Assembly: GCF_014055005.1 (NCBI RefSeq)
Contig: NZ_CP059570.1
Coordinates: 2,604,001 to 2,668,000, forward strand
DNA from: Neisseria dentiae
Lineage (GTDB): Bacteria > Pseudomonadota > Gammaproteobacteria > Burkholderiales > Neisseriaceae
DNA: 64,000 nt
Direction of reading: 5' to 3'
The notes below the pieces were generated by a model. It made no database searches. It was not told the origin of the DNA and saw only the letters and a program-made list of their open reading frames with translations. The translations under genes were made by a program, and so were the position numbers. This document shows positions 34,436 to 43,628 of this stretch, piece after piece (position 1 is the stretch's first letter; every line of letters starts with the position of its first letter).

Positions 34436-35311
34436 ATGGCAGTAGGAAAAGAGATTCTCACCAAAATCCGTAGTGTTCAAAATACCCAAAAGATCACTAA
34501 AGCGATGCAGATGGTGTCAACCTCTAAAATGCGGAAGACTCAAGAACGGATGCGCTTGGCGCGTCCGTACGCTGAAAAAGTGCGTTTGGTGATGAGCCAT
34601 TTGGCGCAAACTCATGCGGATCACGGCATCAGGTTCTTGGAGCCCCATAAAGAAGTAAAACGGGCGGGTTTCATTCTGATTACCACCGACAAGGGTTTGT
34701 GTGGCGGTTTGAATGCCAACGTTTTGAAGAAGTTTTTGGCGCAAGTTCAAGAGTACCAACAGCAGGGCATCGAAGTTGATGTGGTTTGCTTGGGCAGTAA
34801 AGGTTTGGCGGCTTGCCAGCGTATCGGTTTGAATGTGATTGCCAGCGTAACCAATTTGGGGGATACGCCCCGTATGGAAAAACTGCTGGGCGCGTTAACC
34901 GAGATTTTCCAACGCTACGGCAAAAAGCAGCTTGATGCCGTTCATTTGGTGTATTCGGGTTTTGTGAATACCATGCGCCAAGAACCTCGCATCGAGACTT
35001 TGTTGCCCATCGGCCAAAACACAATCGAAAGTGTCAGCGAAAGCAGCGATTTTAACTGGGATTACCGTTACGAACCCAGCCCGGTTGCTGTTTTGGAGTA
35101 TTTGGTTCGCCGCTATTTGGAGTCTGTGGTTTATCAAGCGTTGAGCGACAATATGGCATCAGAACAAGCTGCGCGTATGGTGGCGATGAAAGCCGCCACC
35201 GATAACGCCGGCAATGCCATTAAAGAGTTGCGCTTGGTGTATAACAAATCGCGCCAAGCTGCGATTACCACAGAGTTGTCAGAAATTGTTGCAGGCGCTG
35301 CGGCCGTTTAA
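34436..35311 (+). CDS. atpG: ATP synthase subunit gamma
   Basis: Gamma is the central rotating shaft. The 291-residue protein has the N-terminal helix (GKEILTKIRSVQNTQKITKA), the central Rossmann-like domain with ITTDKGLCGGLN, and the C-terminal helix MKAATDNAGNAIKELRLVYN. The start follows AAAGGAGTCTGAA. Confidence 0.97.
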   Translation: MAVGKEILTKIRSVQNTQKITKAMQMVSTSKMRKTQERMRLARPYAEKVRLVMSHLAQTHADHGIRFLEPHKEVKRAGFILITTDKGLCGGLNANVLKKFLAQVQEYQQQGIEVDVVCLGSKGLAACQRIGLNVIASVTNLGDTPRMEKLLGALTEIFQRYGKKQLDAVHLVYSGFVNTMRQEPRIETLLPIGQNTIESVSESSDFNWDYRYEPSPVAVLEYLVRRYLESVVYQALSDNMASEQAARMVAMKAATDNAGNAIKELRLVYNKSRQAAITTELSEIVAGAAAV

Positions 35312-35347
35312 GGCTGAGGTGTCGCGCATTTAAAATAGGATACGATA

Positions 35348-36745
35348 ATGAGCCAAGGCAAAATCGTACAAATTATCGGTGCGGTAGTCGATGTGGAATT
35401 TCCCCGCGAAGCTATCCCGCACGTTTACGATGCCCTTAAATTGGTCGATGCCGATTTGACTTTGGAAGTTCAACAACTTCTGGGCGACGGTGTGGTACGT
35501 ACCATTGCAATGGGCAGTTCAGACGGTCTCAAACGCGGTATGGCCGTAACCAATACCGGCTCGCCGATTACCGTGCCCGTGGGCAAAGCCACATTGGGCC
35601 GTATTATGGATGTGCTCGGCAATCCGGTTGACGAAGCAGGCCCCGTGGGTGCGGCTGAAAAACGCGCCATTCACCAAGAAGCCCCGAAATTCGACGAGCT
35701 TTCAAGCACCACCGAATTGCTCGAAACCGGCATCAAAGTAATCGACTTGCTGTGTCCGTTTGCCAAAGGCGGTAAAGTAGGTCTGTTCGGCGGTGCGGGC
35801 GTGGGCAAAACCGTAAACATGATGGAATTGATTAACAACATCGCCAAAGCGCACAGCGGTTTGTCTGTGTTTGCCGGCGTAGGTGAGCGTACCCGCGAAG
35901 GTAACGACTTCTACCATGAGATGAAAGATTCCAACGTATTGGATAAAGTGGCTATGGTTTACGGCCAGATGAACGAACCTCCGGGCAACCGCTTGCGCGT
36001 AGCCCTGACCGGTTTGACCATGGCCGAATTCTTCCGCGACGAGAAAGACGAAAACGGCAAAGGCCGCGACGTATTGTTCTTCGTGGACAACATCTACCGT
36101 TACACTTTGGCCGGTACCGAAGTATCCGCACTATTGGGCCGTATGCCTTCGGCGGTGGGTTACCAGCCGACATTGGCTGAGGAAATGGGCCGTTTGCAAG
36201 AGCGCATTACCTCTACGCAAACCGGTTCGATCACTTCGATTCAAGCCGTATACGTACCGGCGGATGACTTGACCGACCCGTCTCCGGCAACCACTTTCGC
36301 CCACTTGGATGCAACCGTGGTATTGAGCCGCGATATTGCTTCTTTGGGTATTTACCCCGCAGTGGATCCTCTGGATTCTACTTCACGCCAGCTCGACCCG
36401 ATGGTTTTGGGTCAGGAACACTACGATGTGGCCCGCGGTGTACAGTCAACCCTGCAAAAATACAAAGAATTGCGCGACATCATCGCCATTCTGGGTATGG
36501 ACGAGTTGTCTGACGAAGACAAGCTGACTGTAATGCGCGCACGTAAAATCCAGCGCTTCCTGTCGCAGCCCTTCCACGTAGCCGAAGTATTCACCGGTTC
36601 TCCGGGCAAATATGTTTCTCTGCGTGACACCATTGCCGGCTTTAAGGCCATTTTGAGCGGCGAATACGACCACTTGCCCGAGCAGGCTTTCTATATGGTT
36701 GGCGGTATCGAAGAAGCCGTAGAGAAAGCGAAAGGCTTAAACTAA
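35348..36745 (+). CDS. atpD: ATP synthase subunit beta
   Basis: Beta carries the catalytic sites. The 465-residue protein has Walker A GGAGVGKTV near residue 152, the catalytic Glu in GVGERTREGNDF, and the DELSDEDKLTV segment (DELSEED-like) near residue 385. A near-DUS (one mismatch) at 35518-35529 is read in frame as SDGL. It is 10 bases upstream of atpC. Confidence 0.98.
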   Translation: MSQGKIVQIIGAVVDVEFPREAIPHVYDALKLVDADLTLEVQQLLGDGVVRTIAMGSSDGLKRGMAVTNTGSPITVPVGKATLGRIMDVLGNPVDEAGPVGAAEKRAIHQEAPKFDELSSTTELLETGIKVIDLLCPFAKGGKVGLFGGAGVGKTVNMMELINNIAKAHSGLSVFAGVGERTREGNDFYHEMKDSNVLDKVAMVYGQMNEPPGNRLRVALTGLTMAEFFRDEKDENGKGRDVLFFVDNIYRYTLAGTEVSALLGRMPSAVGYQPTLAEEMGRLQERITSTQTGSITSIQAVYVPADDLTDPSPATTFAHLDATVVLSRDIASLGIYPAVDPLDSTSRQLDPMVLGQEHYDVARGVQSTLQKYKELRDIIAILGMDELSDEDKLTVMRARKIQRFLSQPFHVAEVFTGSPGKYVSLRDTIAGFKAILSGEYDHLPEQAFYMVGGIEEAVEKAKGLN

Positions 36746-36755
36746 GGAGGTCGGC

Positions 36756-37181
36756 ATGAATATCATGCAAGTTGAAGTGGTAAGTAACGAGGAGCATATC
36801 TTTTCAGGCGAGGCCAGCTTTGTTGTAGTGCCGACCCTGACGGGTGAACTTGGTATTTATCCGCGACATGAGCCGATTATGAGTTTGGTCCGCCCCGGTG
36901 CATTACGTTTGACCGTGCCGGGGGGGCCTGAGGAATTGCTGGTTGCCGTTTCAGGCGGCCTGCTGGAAGTACAACCCGACAAGCTGACCGTGTTGGCCGA
37001 TGTGGCCGTGCGCAGCGAAGAGATGGATCAGGCGCGTGCCGAAGAGGCGAAAAAAGCCGCCGAGGCGCGTATTTCCCAAGCCCAGGACGATGATTCGCTG
37101 GCCAAGGCACAAGCAGCATTGGCCGCCGCGATTGCACAACTCAAAACATTGGATTACCTCCGTTCGCAAAAAAACAAATAA
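36756..37181 (+). CDS. atpC: ATP synthase subunit epsilon
   Basis: Epsilon regulates rotation through its mobile C-terminal helices. The 141-residue protein has an N-terminal beta-sandwich (residues 1-85) and an alanine/glutamate-rich helical hairpin (residues of about 90-137). The ATG at 36756 follows AAGGAGG; a second Met at codon 4 is possible. A run of seven G (36920-36926) lies in codons 55-57. Confidence 0.96.
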   Translation: MNIMQVEVVSNEEHIFSGEASFVVVPTLTGELGIYPRHEPIMSLVRPGALRLTVPGGPEELLVAVSGGLLEVQPDKLTVLADVAVRSEEMDQARAEEAKKAAEARISQAQDDDSLAKAQAALAAAIAQLKTLDYLRSQKNK

Positions 37182-37202
37182 GGATTTGCCTGCAAATCCG
37201 GC

Positions 37203-37231
37203 AAAGCACAGCTTCAGGCTGTGCTTTTTAT
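37203..37231 (+). terminator. Rho-independent terminator of the atp operon
   Basis: AAAGCACAGC (37203-37212) and GCTGTGCTTT (37218-37227) form a perfect ten-base stem with a five-base loop followed by TT. It begins 21 bases after the atpC stop. Confidence 0.9.
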
Positions 37232-37325
37232 TTGCCCGCCGCCGAAATATCAGCAACTCTCTTGAGTTTCGATTTTCTGCCCTTATTTTAAAAGCCAATT
37301 TTCATACCATTACCGAACATTCATC

Positions 37326-38456
37326 ATGAGCAATAAAGATTTTTATGAAATTCTGGGCGTGGCCCGCAGCGCAAGCGACGACGAAATTAAAAAAGCCTAC
37401 CGTAAACTCGCCATGAAATATCACCCCGACCGCAATCAGGGCGATGCGGAGGCGGAAGAGAAATTTAAAGAAGTGCAGAAAGCCTATGATATTTTGTCGG
37501 ACAAACAAAAGCGGGCATCTTATGACCAATTCGGCCATGCCGGAGTGGATCCGAACATGGGCGGAGGCGGCTTTGGTGGTTTCGGCGGTTTCGGAGGCGC
37601 GCAAGGTTTTGATTTCGGAGATATTTTCAGCCAGATGTTCGGAGGCGGTGCCGGTGGCGGCCGCCAACAGAGCTATCAAGGTGCCGATTTGCAATATGCG
37701 GTAGAAATCACGTTGGAAGAAGCGGCCAAAGGCATTAAAAAGCGCATTACCATTCCGACTTATGAAGAATGCGATGTGTGCCACGGCAGCGGAGCGAAGC
37801 CCGGCACATCGGCCAGCACCTGTTCCACCTGCCACGGCAGCGGCACCATTCATGTGCGCCAGGCCATTTTTCAAATGCAGCAAACCTGCCCCACCTGCCA
37901 CGGCACGGGCAAAGAAATCAAAGATCCGTGCGTGAAATGCCGCGGCGAAGGGCGGGTGAAAACCAGCAAAACCGTTGAAGTGAATATTCCGGCGGGCATC
38001 GACAACGGCCAGCGCATCCGCCTGAGCGGGGAGGGCGAGCCGGGTATGCACGGCGCGCCGAGCGGCGATTTGTATGTTGTGGTGCACGTTAAAGAGCACA
38101 AAACATTCGAGCGCAACGGGTTGGATCTGCATTGCGAAATGCCGATCAGTTTTGCCATTGCCGCACTGGGCGGCGAGGTGGAGGTGCCGACGCTCGACGG
38201 CAAGGTGAAGCTGAGCATTCCCAAAGAAACCCAAACCGGCCGCCGGATGCGCGTGAAAGGCAAAGGCATCAAGTCGTTGCGTTCGAGCGCGGTGGGGGAT
38301 TTGTATTGCCATGTGGTGGTGGAAACGCCGGTTAACTTAACCGAGCGTCAGAAAGAATTGCTGGAAGAGTTTGAAAAAATCTCTACCGGCATGGATCGTT
38401 CGCAAACTCCCCGCCAGAAATCGTTTTTCGATAAAGTCCGCGACATTTTCGATTAA
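37326..38456 (+). CDS. dnaJ: Molecular chaperone DnaJ
   Basis: DnaJ delivers unfolded proteins to DnaK and stimulates its ATPase. The 376-residue protein has a J domain (residues 1-70) with the HPD motif in YHPDRN, a Gly/Phe-rich region (residues of about 76-115), and four zinc motifs: CDVCHGSG, CSTCHGSG, CPTCHGTG and CVKCRGEG. The C-terminal substrate domains follow. dnaK is not adjacent. An inverted DUS pair follows. Confidence 0.98.
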   Translation: MSNKDFYEILGVARSASDDEIKKAYRKLAMKYHPDRNQGDAEAEEKFKEVQKAYDILSDKQKRASYDQFGHAGVDPNMGGGGFGGFGGFGGAQGFDFGDIFSQMFGGGAGGGRQQSYQGADLQYAVEITLEEAAKGIKKRITIPTYEECDVCHGSGAKPGTSASTCSTCHGSGTIHVRQAIFQMQQTCPTCHGTGKEIKDPCVKCRGEGRVKTSKTVEVNIPAGIDNGQRIRLSGEGEPGMHGAPSGDLYVVVHVKEHKTFERNGLDLHCEMPISFAIAALGGEVEVPTLDGKVKLSIPKETQTGRRMRVKGKGIKSLRSSAVGDLYCHVVVETPVNLTERQKELLEEFEKISTGMDRSQTPRQKSFFDKVRDIFD

Positions 38457-38476
38457 TGGGGGCATGGTACATTATG

Positions 38477-38516
38477 GTTTCAGACGGCCTGAAAAAACCT
38501 AAAGGCCGTCTGAAAC
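38477..38516 (+). terminator. Inverted DUS hairpin after dnaJ
   Basis: GTTTCAGACGGCCT (38477-38490) pairs with AGGCCGTCTGAAAC (38503-38516) around a 12-base loop. Only TTTA follows, so terminator strength is uncertain. Confidence 0.6.
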
Positions 38517-38590
38517 TTTATCGGGAGCAGGTGAGCAGGGTTGTTGTTTGTCGGCCGCTTGCCGCAAACCGTTGAATATGAAAGCAGCGT

Positions 38591-39079
38591 ATGCAAAAAA
38601 TCACTCTAATTGCCGCTTGTGCAGAAAACGGCTGCATCGGCATCAATAACACCATGCCGTGGCATTTGCCTGAAGATTTTGCTTTTTTCCGCGCCTATAC
38701 CACCGGCAAGCCTGTGATTATGGGCCGTAAAACATGGGAATCGCTGCCGAAAAAGCCGCTGCCGGGCCGCCGCAATATCGTGGTCAGCCGTCGGGCGGAT
38801 TATCCGGCAGAGGGGGCGGAAGTTATGCCTGATTTGTCGGCCGCGCTGGCGGCTTGTGCCGAGGATGCCGAAATCATCATTATGGGCGGTGCGCAGATTT
38901 ACACCGAAGCCCTGCCGGCCGCTACCGATTTGCGGATTACCGAAGTCGGGTTGAATGTGGAAGGTGATGCGTTTTTCCCCCCGATCGACCGCAGCCGGTG
39001 GCAGGAAACAAGCCGTGAAGCGCATACGGCGGCAAATGGCACGGGCTATGCGTTTGTGCATTACGAGCGTTTGCGATAG
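38591..39079 (+). CDS. folA: Dihydrofolate reductase
   Basis: FolA reduces dihydrofolate to tetrahydrofolate with NADPH and is the target of trimethoprim. The 162-residue protein shows LIAACAENGCIGINNTMPWH, with the substrate-loop Trp, then HLPEDFAFF with the acidic residue that protonates substrate, GRKTWESLP at the NADPH site, and IIMGGAQIY. The start at 38591 is preceded by only a weak ribosome binding site (AAAGCAGCG). Confidence 0.97.
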   Translation: MQKITLIAACAENGCIGINNTMPWHLPEDFAFFRAYTTGKPVIMGRKTWESLPKKPLPGRRNIVVSRRADYPAEGAEVMPDLSAALAACAEDAEIIIMGGAQIYTEALPAATDLRITEVGLNVEGDAFFPPIDRSRWQETSREAHTAANGTGYAFVHYERLR

Positions 39080-39096
39080 TTTGGTTTTTGCACACA

Positions 39097-39139
39097 AAGG
39101 CCGTCTGAAAAAAGCCTCGTCCGGTTTTCAGACGGCCTT
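39097..39139 (+). terminator. Inverted DUS hairpin after folA
   Basis: AAGGCCGTCTGAAAA (39097-39111) and TTTTCAGACGGCCTT (39125-39139) are perfect 15-base inverted arms around a 13-base loop. They lie between folA and the Correia-like element. Confidence 0.65.
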
Positions 39140-39192
39140 CATACATTTCCGCAAAGTTTCACAGCCAAGCTGTTATAATTCCGCCTTATCTT

Positions 39193-39296
39193 TATGGTGA
39201 ATTCAATTACTTCGGCACAAGGCCGCAAGCCGCAGACAGTACGGGTAGTACGGCAAGGCGCAGCAACGCCGTAACGGAGTAAGTGGATTCACTATA
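39193..39296. mobile_element. Correia-like repeat element upstream of leuS
   Basis: This 104-bp element has the length of the short Correia type. Its ends TATGGTGAATTC and GATTCACTATA are inverted and bounded by TA. The interior contains AAGCCGCAGACAGTACGGGT, AGTACGGCAAGGCG and CAACGCCGTA, matching the known Correia core as I remember it. It ends 32 bases before the leuS start. Correia elements can carry promoters or RNA processing sites, so it may influence leuS expression. Confidence 0.85.
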
Positions 39297-39328
39297 TTCT
39301 CTTCAAACGCAACATCAAAGCCATTATC

Positions 39329-41959
39329 ATGCAAGAACACTACCAACCGTCTGCCGTCGAGCCGGCGGCGCAAACCAAGTGGGCCGAAGCCCGTATTTTC
39401 AACGTGGCCGAAGACACTTCCAAACCCAAATACTACTGCCTCTCCATGTTCCCCTATCCCAGCGGCAAGCTGCATATGGGGCATGTGCGCAACTACACCA
39501 TCGGCGACGTGCGCAGCCGCTTCAAACTGTTGAACGGTTTCAACGTGTTGCAGCCCATGGGCTGGGACGCCTTCGGCATGCCTGCCGAAAACGCCGCCAT
39601 CGACCGCAAAGTCGCCCCCGCCAAATGGACGTATGAAAACATCGCCTATATGCGCAACCAGCTCAAAAGCCTCGGTTTCGCCATCGACTGGGAGCGCGAA
39701 TTCGCCACCTGCACTCCCGAATACTATCGCTGGGAGCAATTGTTTTTCACCAAGCTGTTCCAGAAAGGCGTGATTTACCGCAAAAACGGCACGGTTAACT
39801 GGGATCCGGTCGACCAAACCGTATTGGCCAACGAGCAGGTAATCGACGGGCGCGGCTGGCGCTCCGGCGCGTTGGTGGAAAAGCGCGAAATCCCGATGTA
39901 TTACTTCAAAATCACCGATTACGCCGAACAGCTGTTGAACGATCTGGAAGGTTTGGACTGGCCGGAGCAGGTGAAAACCATGCAGCGCAACTGGATCGGC
40001 AAATCGCGCGGTATACAGGTGCGCTTTGCCGTGGCCGAAGACAGCAAAGCCGGTTTGAGCGGCGGTTATGCCGAATTTTTGCAGGTTTACACCACCCGCC
40101 CCGACACGCTGATGGGCGCCACTTATGTGGCCGTGGCCGCCGAGCACCCGCTGGCCACCGCCGCCGCTGCCGGCAACCCCGAATTGCAGGCCTTTATCGC
40201 CGAATGCAAGGCCGGCAGCGTGGCCGAAGCCGATATGGCGACAATGGAGAAAAAAGGTTTGCCCACCGGCCGTTATGTGGTGAACCCGCTCAACGGCAGG
40301 CGTTTGGAAGTGTGGGTGGCCAACTATGTGCTGTGGGGCTACGGCGACGGCGCGGTGATGGCCGTGCCCGCGCACGACGAGCGCGATTTCGAGTTCGCCG
40401 ACAAATACGGCCTGCCGGTTAAACAGGTTATCGAGCAAGACGGCCAAAGCTTCGATCCGCGCGAATGGCAGGAATGGTATGGCAGCAAAGAAAACACCCG
40501 TTTAATCAACAGCGGCGAATTCGACGGGCTGGACTTTCAGACGGCCTTCGACAAAATCGGCGCCAAACTGCAAAGCCTGAACGCGGGCGAGCCGAAAACC
40601 CAATACCGCCTGCGCGACTGGGGCGTATCGCGCCAACGCTACTGGGGCTGCCCGATTCCGATTATCCACTGCGAAAGCTGCGGCGACGTGCCTGTGCACG
40701 AACAGGACTTGCCCGTGGTGCTGCCCGAAAACGTCGTGCCCGACGGTTCCGGCTCGCCGCTGGCGAAAATGCCCGAGTTTTACCAAACCGTCTGCCCCTG
40801 CTGCGGCAAACCCGCCAAGCGCGAAACCGACACCATGGATACCTTTATGGAATCGAGCTGGTATCAGTTCCGCTATATGTCGCCCAAGTTTTCAGACGGC
40901 ATGGTGGCGCCCGAAGCGCAGGCCTACTGGCAGCAGGCCGACCAATACATCGGCGGCATCGAACACGCCATTCTGCACCTTTTGTATGCCCGTTTCTTCA
41001 CCAAACTGATGCACGAAGAAGGCATTGTGGGCGTGAAAGAGCCGTTCCAAAGCCTGCTCACGCAGGGCATGGTGTTGCAGGCCACCTATTACCGCGAGCC
41101 GGAAGGCGGCAAAAAGCAATGGTTCAACCCCGCCGAAGTGGACGTGCAAACCGATGAAAAAGGCCGCCCCGTGGCCGCTGTTTTGCGCGCCGACGGTCTG
41201 CCCGTTACCATCGGCGGCGTGGAAAAAATGTCGAAATCGAAAAACAACGGCGTCGATCCGCAGCAAATCATCGATGCCTACGGCGCCGACACCGCCCGCC
41301 TGTTTATGATGTTTGCCAGCCCGCCCGAGCAATCGCTGGAATGGAGCGATGCCGGCGTGGAAGGCGCGCACCGCTTCCTGCGCCGCCTGTGGCGCACCGT
41401 GTATGAGTTTAAAAACAGCGGTGAAGCCGTGGCAGCGTTTGGCGGCAACCAAGACGCGTTGGGCAAAGAGCTGAAAGACCTGCGCCACAAGCTGCACAGC
41501 ACCATCGCCAAAGTGGGCGACGACTACGACCGCCGCCAGCAGTTCAACACCGCCATCGCCGCCGTGATGGAGCTGCTCAACCAATTCGATAAAACCGACA
41601 CCACCGGCGGACAAGGCCGCGCCGTGGCTCAGGAAGTGCTCGAAGCCGCCGTGCGCCTGCTGTGGCCGATTGTGCCGCACATCTGCGAAGCCCTGTGGAG
41701 CGAGCTGAGGCCGTCTGAAAACCTGTGGGACGCAGGCTGGCCGCAAACCGACGAAGCCGCGCTGGTCAAATCGGAAATCGAAATCATGGTGCAGGTGAAC
41801 GGCAAGCTGCGCGGCAAAATCACCGTTGCCGCCGATGCGCCGAAGGGCGACATCGAGGCCGCCGCGCTGGCCACCGAAGGTGCGGTGAAGTTTATGGAAG
41901 GCAAAGCAGCGAAAAAAATCATCGTCGTGCCCGGCCGTTTGGTGAATATCGTGGTTTGA
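39329..41959 (+). CDS. leuS: Leucyl-tRNA synthetase
   Basis: LeuS attaches leucine to tRNA-Leu and edits mischarged products. The 876-residue class I synthetase has the HIGH-type motif in PYPSGKLHMGHVRNY (residues of about 43-57), a CP1 editing domain (residues of about 225-420, with TTRPDTLMGATY), and the KMSKS loop EKMSKSKNNG near residue 635. Two perfect DUS copies are translated in frame (40536-40547 and 41708-41719). The Correia-like element is immediately upstream. Confidence 0.98.
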   Translation: MQEHYQPSAVEPAAQTKWAEARIFNVAEDTSKPKYYCLSMFPYPSGKLHMGHVRNYTIGDVRSRFKLLNGFNVLQPMGWDAFGMPAENAAIDRKVAPAKWTYENIAYMRNQLKSLGFAIDWEREFATCTPEYYRWEQLFFTKLFQKGVIYRKNGTVNWDPVDQTVLANEQVIDGRGWRSGALVEKREIPMYYFKITDYAEQLLNDLEGLDWPEQVKTMQRNWIGKSRGIQVRFAVAEDSKAGLSGGYAEFLQVYTTRPDTLMGATYVAVAAEHPLATAAAAGNPELQAFIAECKAGSVAEADMATMEKKGLPTGRYVVNPLNGRRLEVWVANYVLWGYGDGAVMAVPAHDERDFEFADKYGLPVKQVIEQDGQSFDPREWQEWYGSKENTRLINSGEFDGLDFQTAFDKIGAKLQSLNAGEPKTQYRLRDWGVSRQRYWGCPIPIIHCESCGDVPVHEQDLPVVLPENVVPDGSGSPLAKMPEFYQTVCPCCGKPAKRETDTMDTFMESSWYQFRYMSPKFSDGMVAPEAQAYWQQADQYIGGIEHAILHLLYARFFTKLMHEEGIVGVKEPFQSLLTQGMVLQATYYREPEGGKKQWFNPAEVDVQTDEKGRPVAAVLRADGLPVTIGGVEKMSKSKNNGVDPQQIIDAYGADTARLFMMFASPPEQSLEWSDAGVEGAHRFLRRLWRTVYEFKNSGEAVAAFGGNQDALGKELKDLRHKLHSTIAKVGDDYDRRQQFNTAIAAVMELLNQFDKTDTTGGQGRAVAQEVLEAAVRLLWPIVPHICEALWSELRPSENLWDAGWPQTDEAALVKSEIEIMVQVNGKLRGKITVAADAPKGDIEAAALATEGAVKFMEGKAAKKIIVVPGRLVNIVV

Positions 41960-41984
41960 CGTTGGCGCTTTTCCAACATGGCAA

Positions 41985-42019
41985 AGACCGTCTGAAAGAT
42001 TTGTTTTCAGACGGCCTTT
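41985..42019. terminator. DUS hairpin between leuS and the outer-membrane efflux gene
   Basis: AGACCGTCTGAAA and TTTTCAGACGGCCTTT are inverted with one mismatch. It lies between two genes that converge, so it could terminate either transcript. Confidence 0.6.
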
Positions 42020-42069
42020 AGGTATTTTTAGGTCTCGGCCTGAACGATTCCGCAAAGCTTCCAACCCGT

Positions 42070-43521
42070 CTAATCAGCCGTCCAGCCGCCGCCCAAGGCT
42101 TTGTACAGCTCGATCAGTGTTTGCGCGCGGGCGAGGCGGGATTGGGTGAGGTTGTCCTGCATTTCCTGCTCGTTCAGCTGCGCCCTCAAAGCTTCGTCTA
42201 AGGTTTTGTGGCCGTATTTGAACAATTTTTCCGTATCCGCCGCCTGCTTGGCAGCCTGCCGCTGCGCGGTGGCCAGCAGTTGGTTTTGGCGGGTGAGCGC
42301 GGCGTGGGTTTGGTAGGCGGTGTCCACATCGCCCAGCGCTTTCAACAGCGTTTGGTCGTATTGCAGCAAGGCCGTCTGAAGGCGGGCATCGGCGGCGGCG
42401 ATATTGGCTTTGATGCGGCCGTTGGTAAACAGCGGCACCTGTATGCCGGCGCGAAGCAGGCTGCCCCAGCCTTTCAAATCGGACGCGCTGTCGATGCTGA
42501 TGCTGCCCTGCCCCAAAAATTCAATGGAAAAACGCGGCAGCAGATCGGCTTTGGCCGAAGCAAGTTTGGCGGCGTAGGCGTTCACTTCGGCGGCGCGGGC
42601 GCGCAGGTCGGGTCGGCGCTCCAGCAGCCCTTGCGGGGTTTGGCCGGCGGGTGCGGCGGGCTGGGCGGCGAGAATGTCTGTGCGGCCAGCGGGCAGGCTG
42701 AAGCCCTGCGGGGCTTGGCCGGTTAACACGGCGATGCTGCGCACATAGGCGGCGTATTCGGCTGAGAGTGTGCTTTCACGGGCTTGGGCGGCACTCAACT
42801 GGCTGCGCGCCTGATTCACTTCATAGGCGGTAAGCTGGCCGGCTTTGAAACGGCCTTCCACATAGCGTACCATGCGTTGCAGGGTGGCGGTGGTGCGCCC
42901 GGCGGTTTGCTGGCGCGCTTGCGCGGCGCGGGCCTTGAAATAGTTATCGGCAATGTCAGCCGCAACCAGCATCTGCGCGCCGTAAACCTGCTCTTGCACA
43001 CCCAATGCGGCATAACGGGCGGCATCGGCGTCGCTGCGTTTTTGGCCGAAAACATCGGGTTCCCACGAAGCGGTAAAGCCACCGGAGAGCGAGTTGCCTT
43101 TGAGGCGGTAGCGCTCGCTGTTTAAGGCGGCGGCCTGCGGAATCTGGCCGATTACTGCGCGGGTTTCGCTGCTCAAGGGGTTGCTCACGCGGGTATCCAA
43201 GCGGGCGGCATCGGCGTTCAGGCCGACGGCGGGGCCTTTATCGGCCTCGGCCGCCCGGCTGACGGTGCGCGCTTCGTTCAGGCGGCTCTCGGCGATGCGG
43301 ATATCGTGGCTTTGCCACAAGCCCTGTTCGATCAGGCTGCTCAATACGGGGTCGTTCCATTGCCGCCACCATTGCGCGATGTCGGTACTGCCTTTCGCCG
43401 CCTGCGCCTGGTCGAAGGATTGCGGCACGGCAATTTGGCTGTTGAGCGGCACATCGGTGCCGGCGCAGGCGGCCAAAAGCAAGGAAAGCAGAACGGCGGT
43501 TGTCGGTTGGCGCAGGGTCAT
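42070..43521 (-). CDS. Outer-membrane efflux lipoprotein (OprM/NodT family)
   Basis: The 483-residue protein is a TolC-like outer-membrane channel. The lipobox LLAACAG lies near residue 18, so the mature protein would be lipid-anchored. The body shows two repeated TolC halves (DIRIAESRLNEARTVSRAAE and the later RPDLRAREAEVNA-type region) and ends LIELYKALGGGW, a family hallmark. It would complete the tripartite pump with the ABC proteins and HlyD adaptor further along the same strand. It could also serve other transporters. Confidence 0.93.
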   Translation of the reverse strand: MTLRQPTTAVLLSLLLAACAGTDVPLNSQIAVPQSFDQAQAAKGSTDIAQWWRQWNDPVLSSLIEQGLWQSHDIRIAESRLNEARTVSRAAEADKGPAVGLNADAARLDTRVSNPLSSETRAVIGQIPQAAALNSERYRLKGNSLSGGFTASWEPDVFGQKRSDADAARYAALGVQEQVYGAQMLVAADIADNYFKARAAQARQQTAGRTTATLQRMVRYVEGRFKAGQLTAYEVNQARSQLSAAQARESTLSAEYAAYVRSIAVLTGQAPQGFSLPAGRTDILAAQPAAPAGQTPQGLLERRPDLRARAAEVNAYAAKLASAKADLLPRFSIEFLGQGSISIDSASDLKGWGSLLRAGIQVPLFTNGRIKANIAAADARLQTALLQYDQTLLKALGDVDTAYQTHAALTRQNQLLATAQRQAAKQAADTEKLFKYGHKTLDEALRAQLNEQEMQDNLTQSRLARAQTLIELYKALGGGWTAD

Positions 43522-43628
43522 GGTTTATCCTTTGCTGCGGTTGGGTTAGCAACTGTGTTACCAACCCGTTAGTCAGTAACATCAAACACGGTCAATCAAG
43601 CGCATGGCAGGCTTGGCTTTCAGACGGC

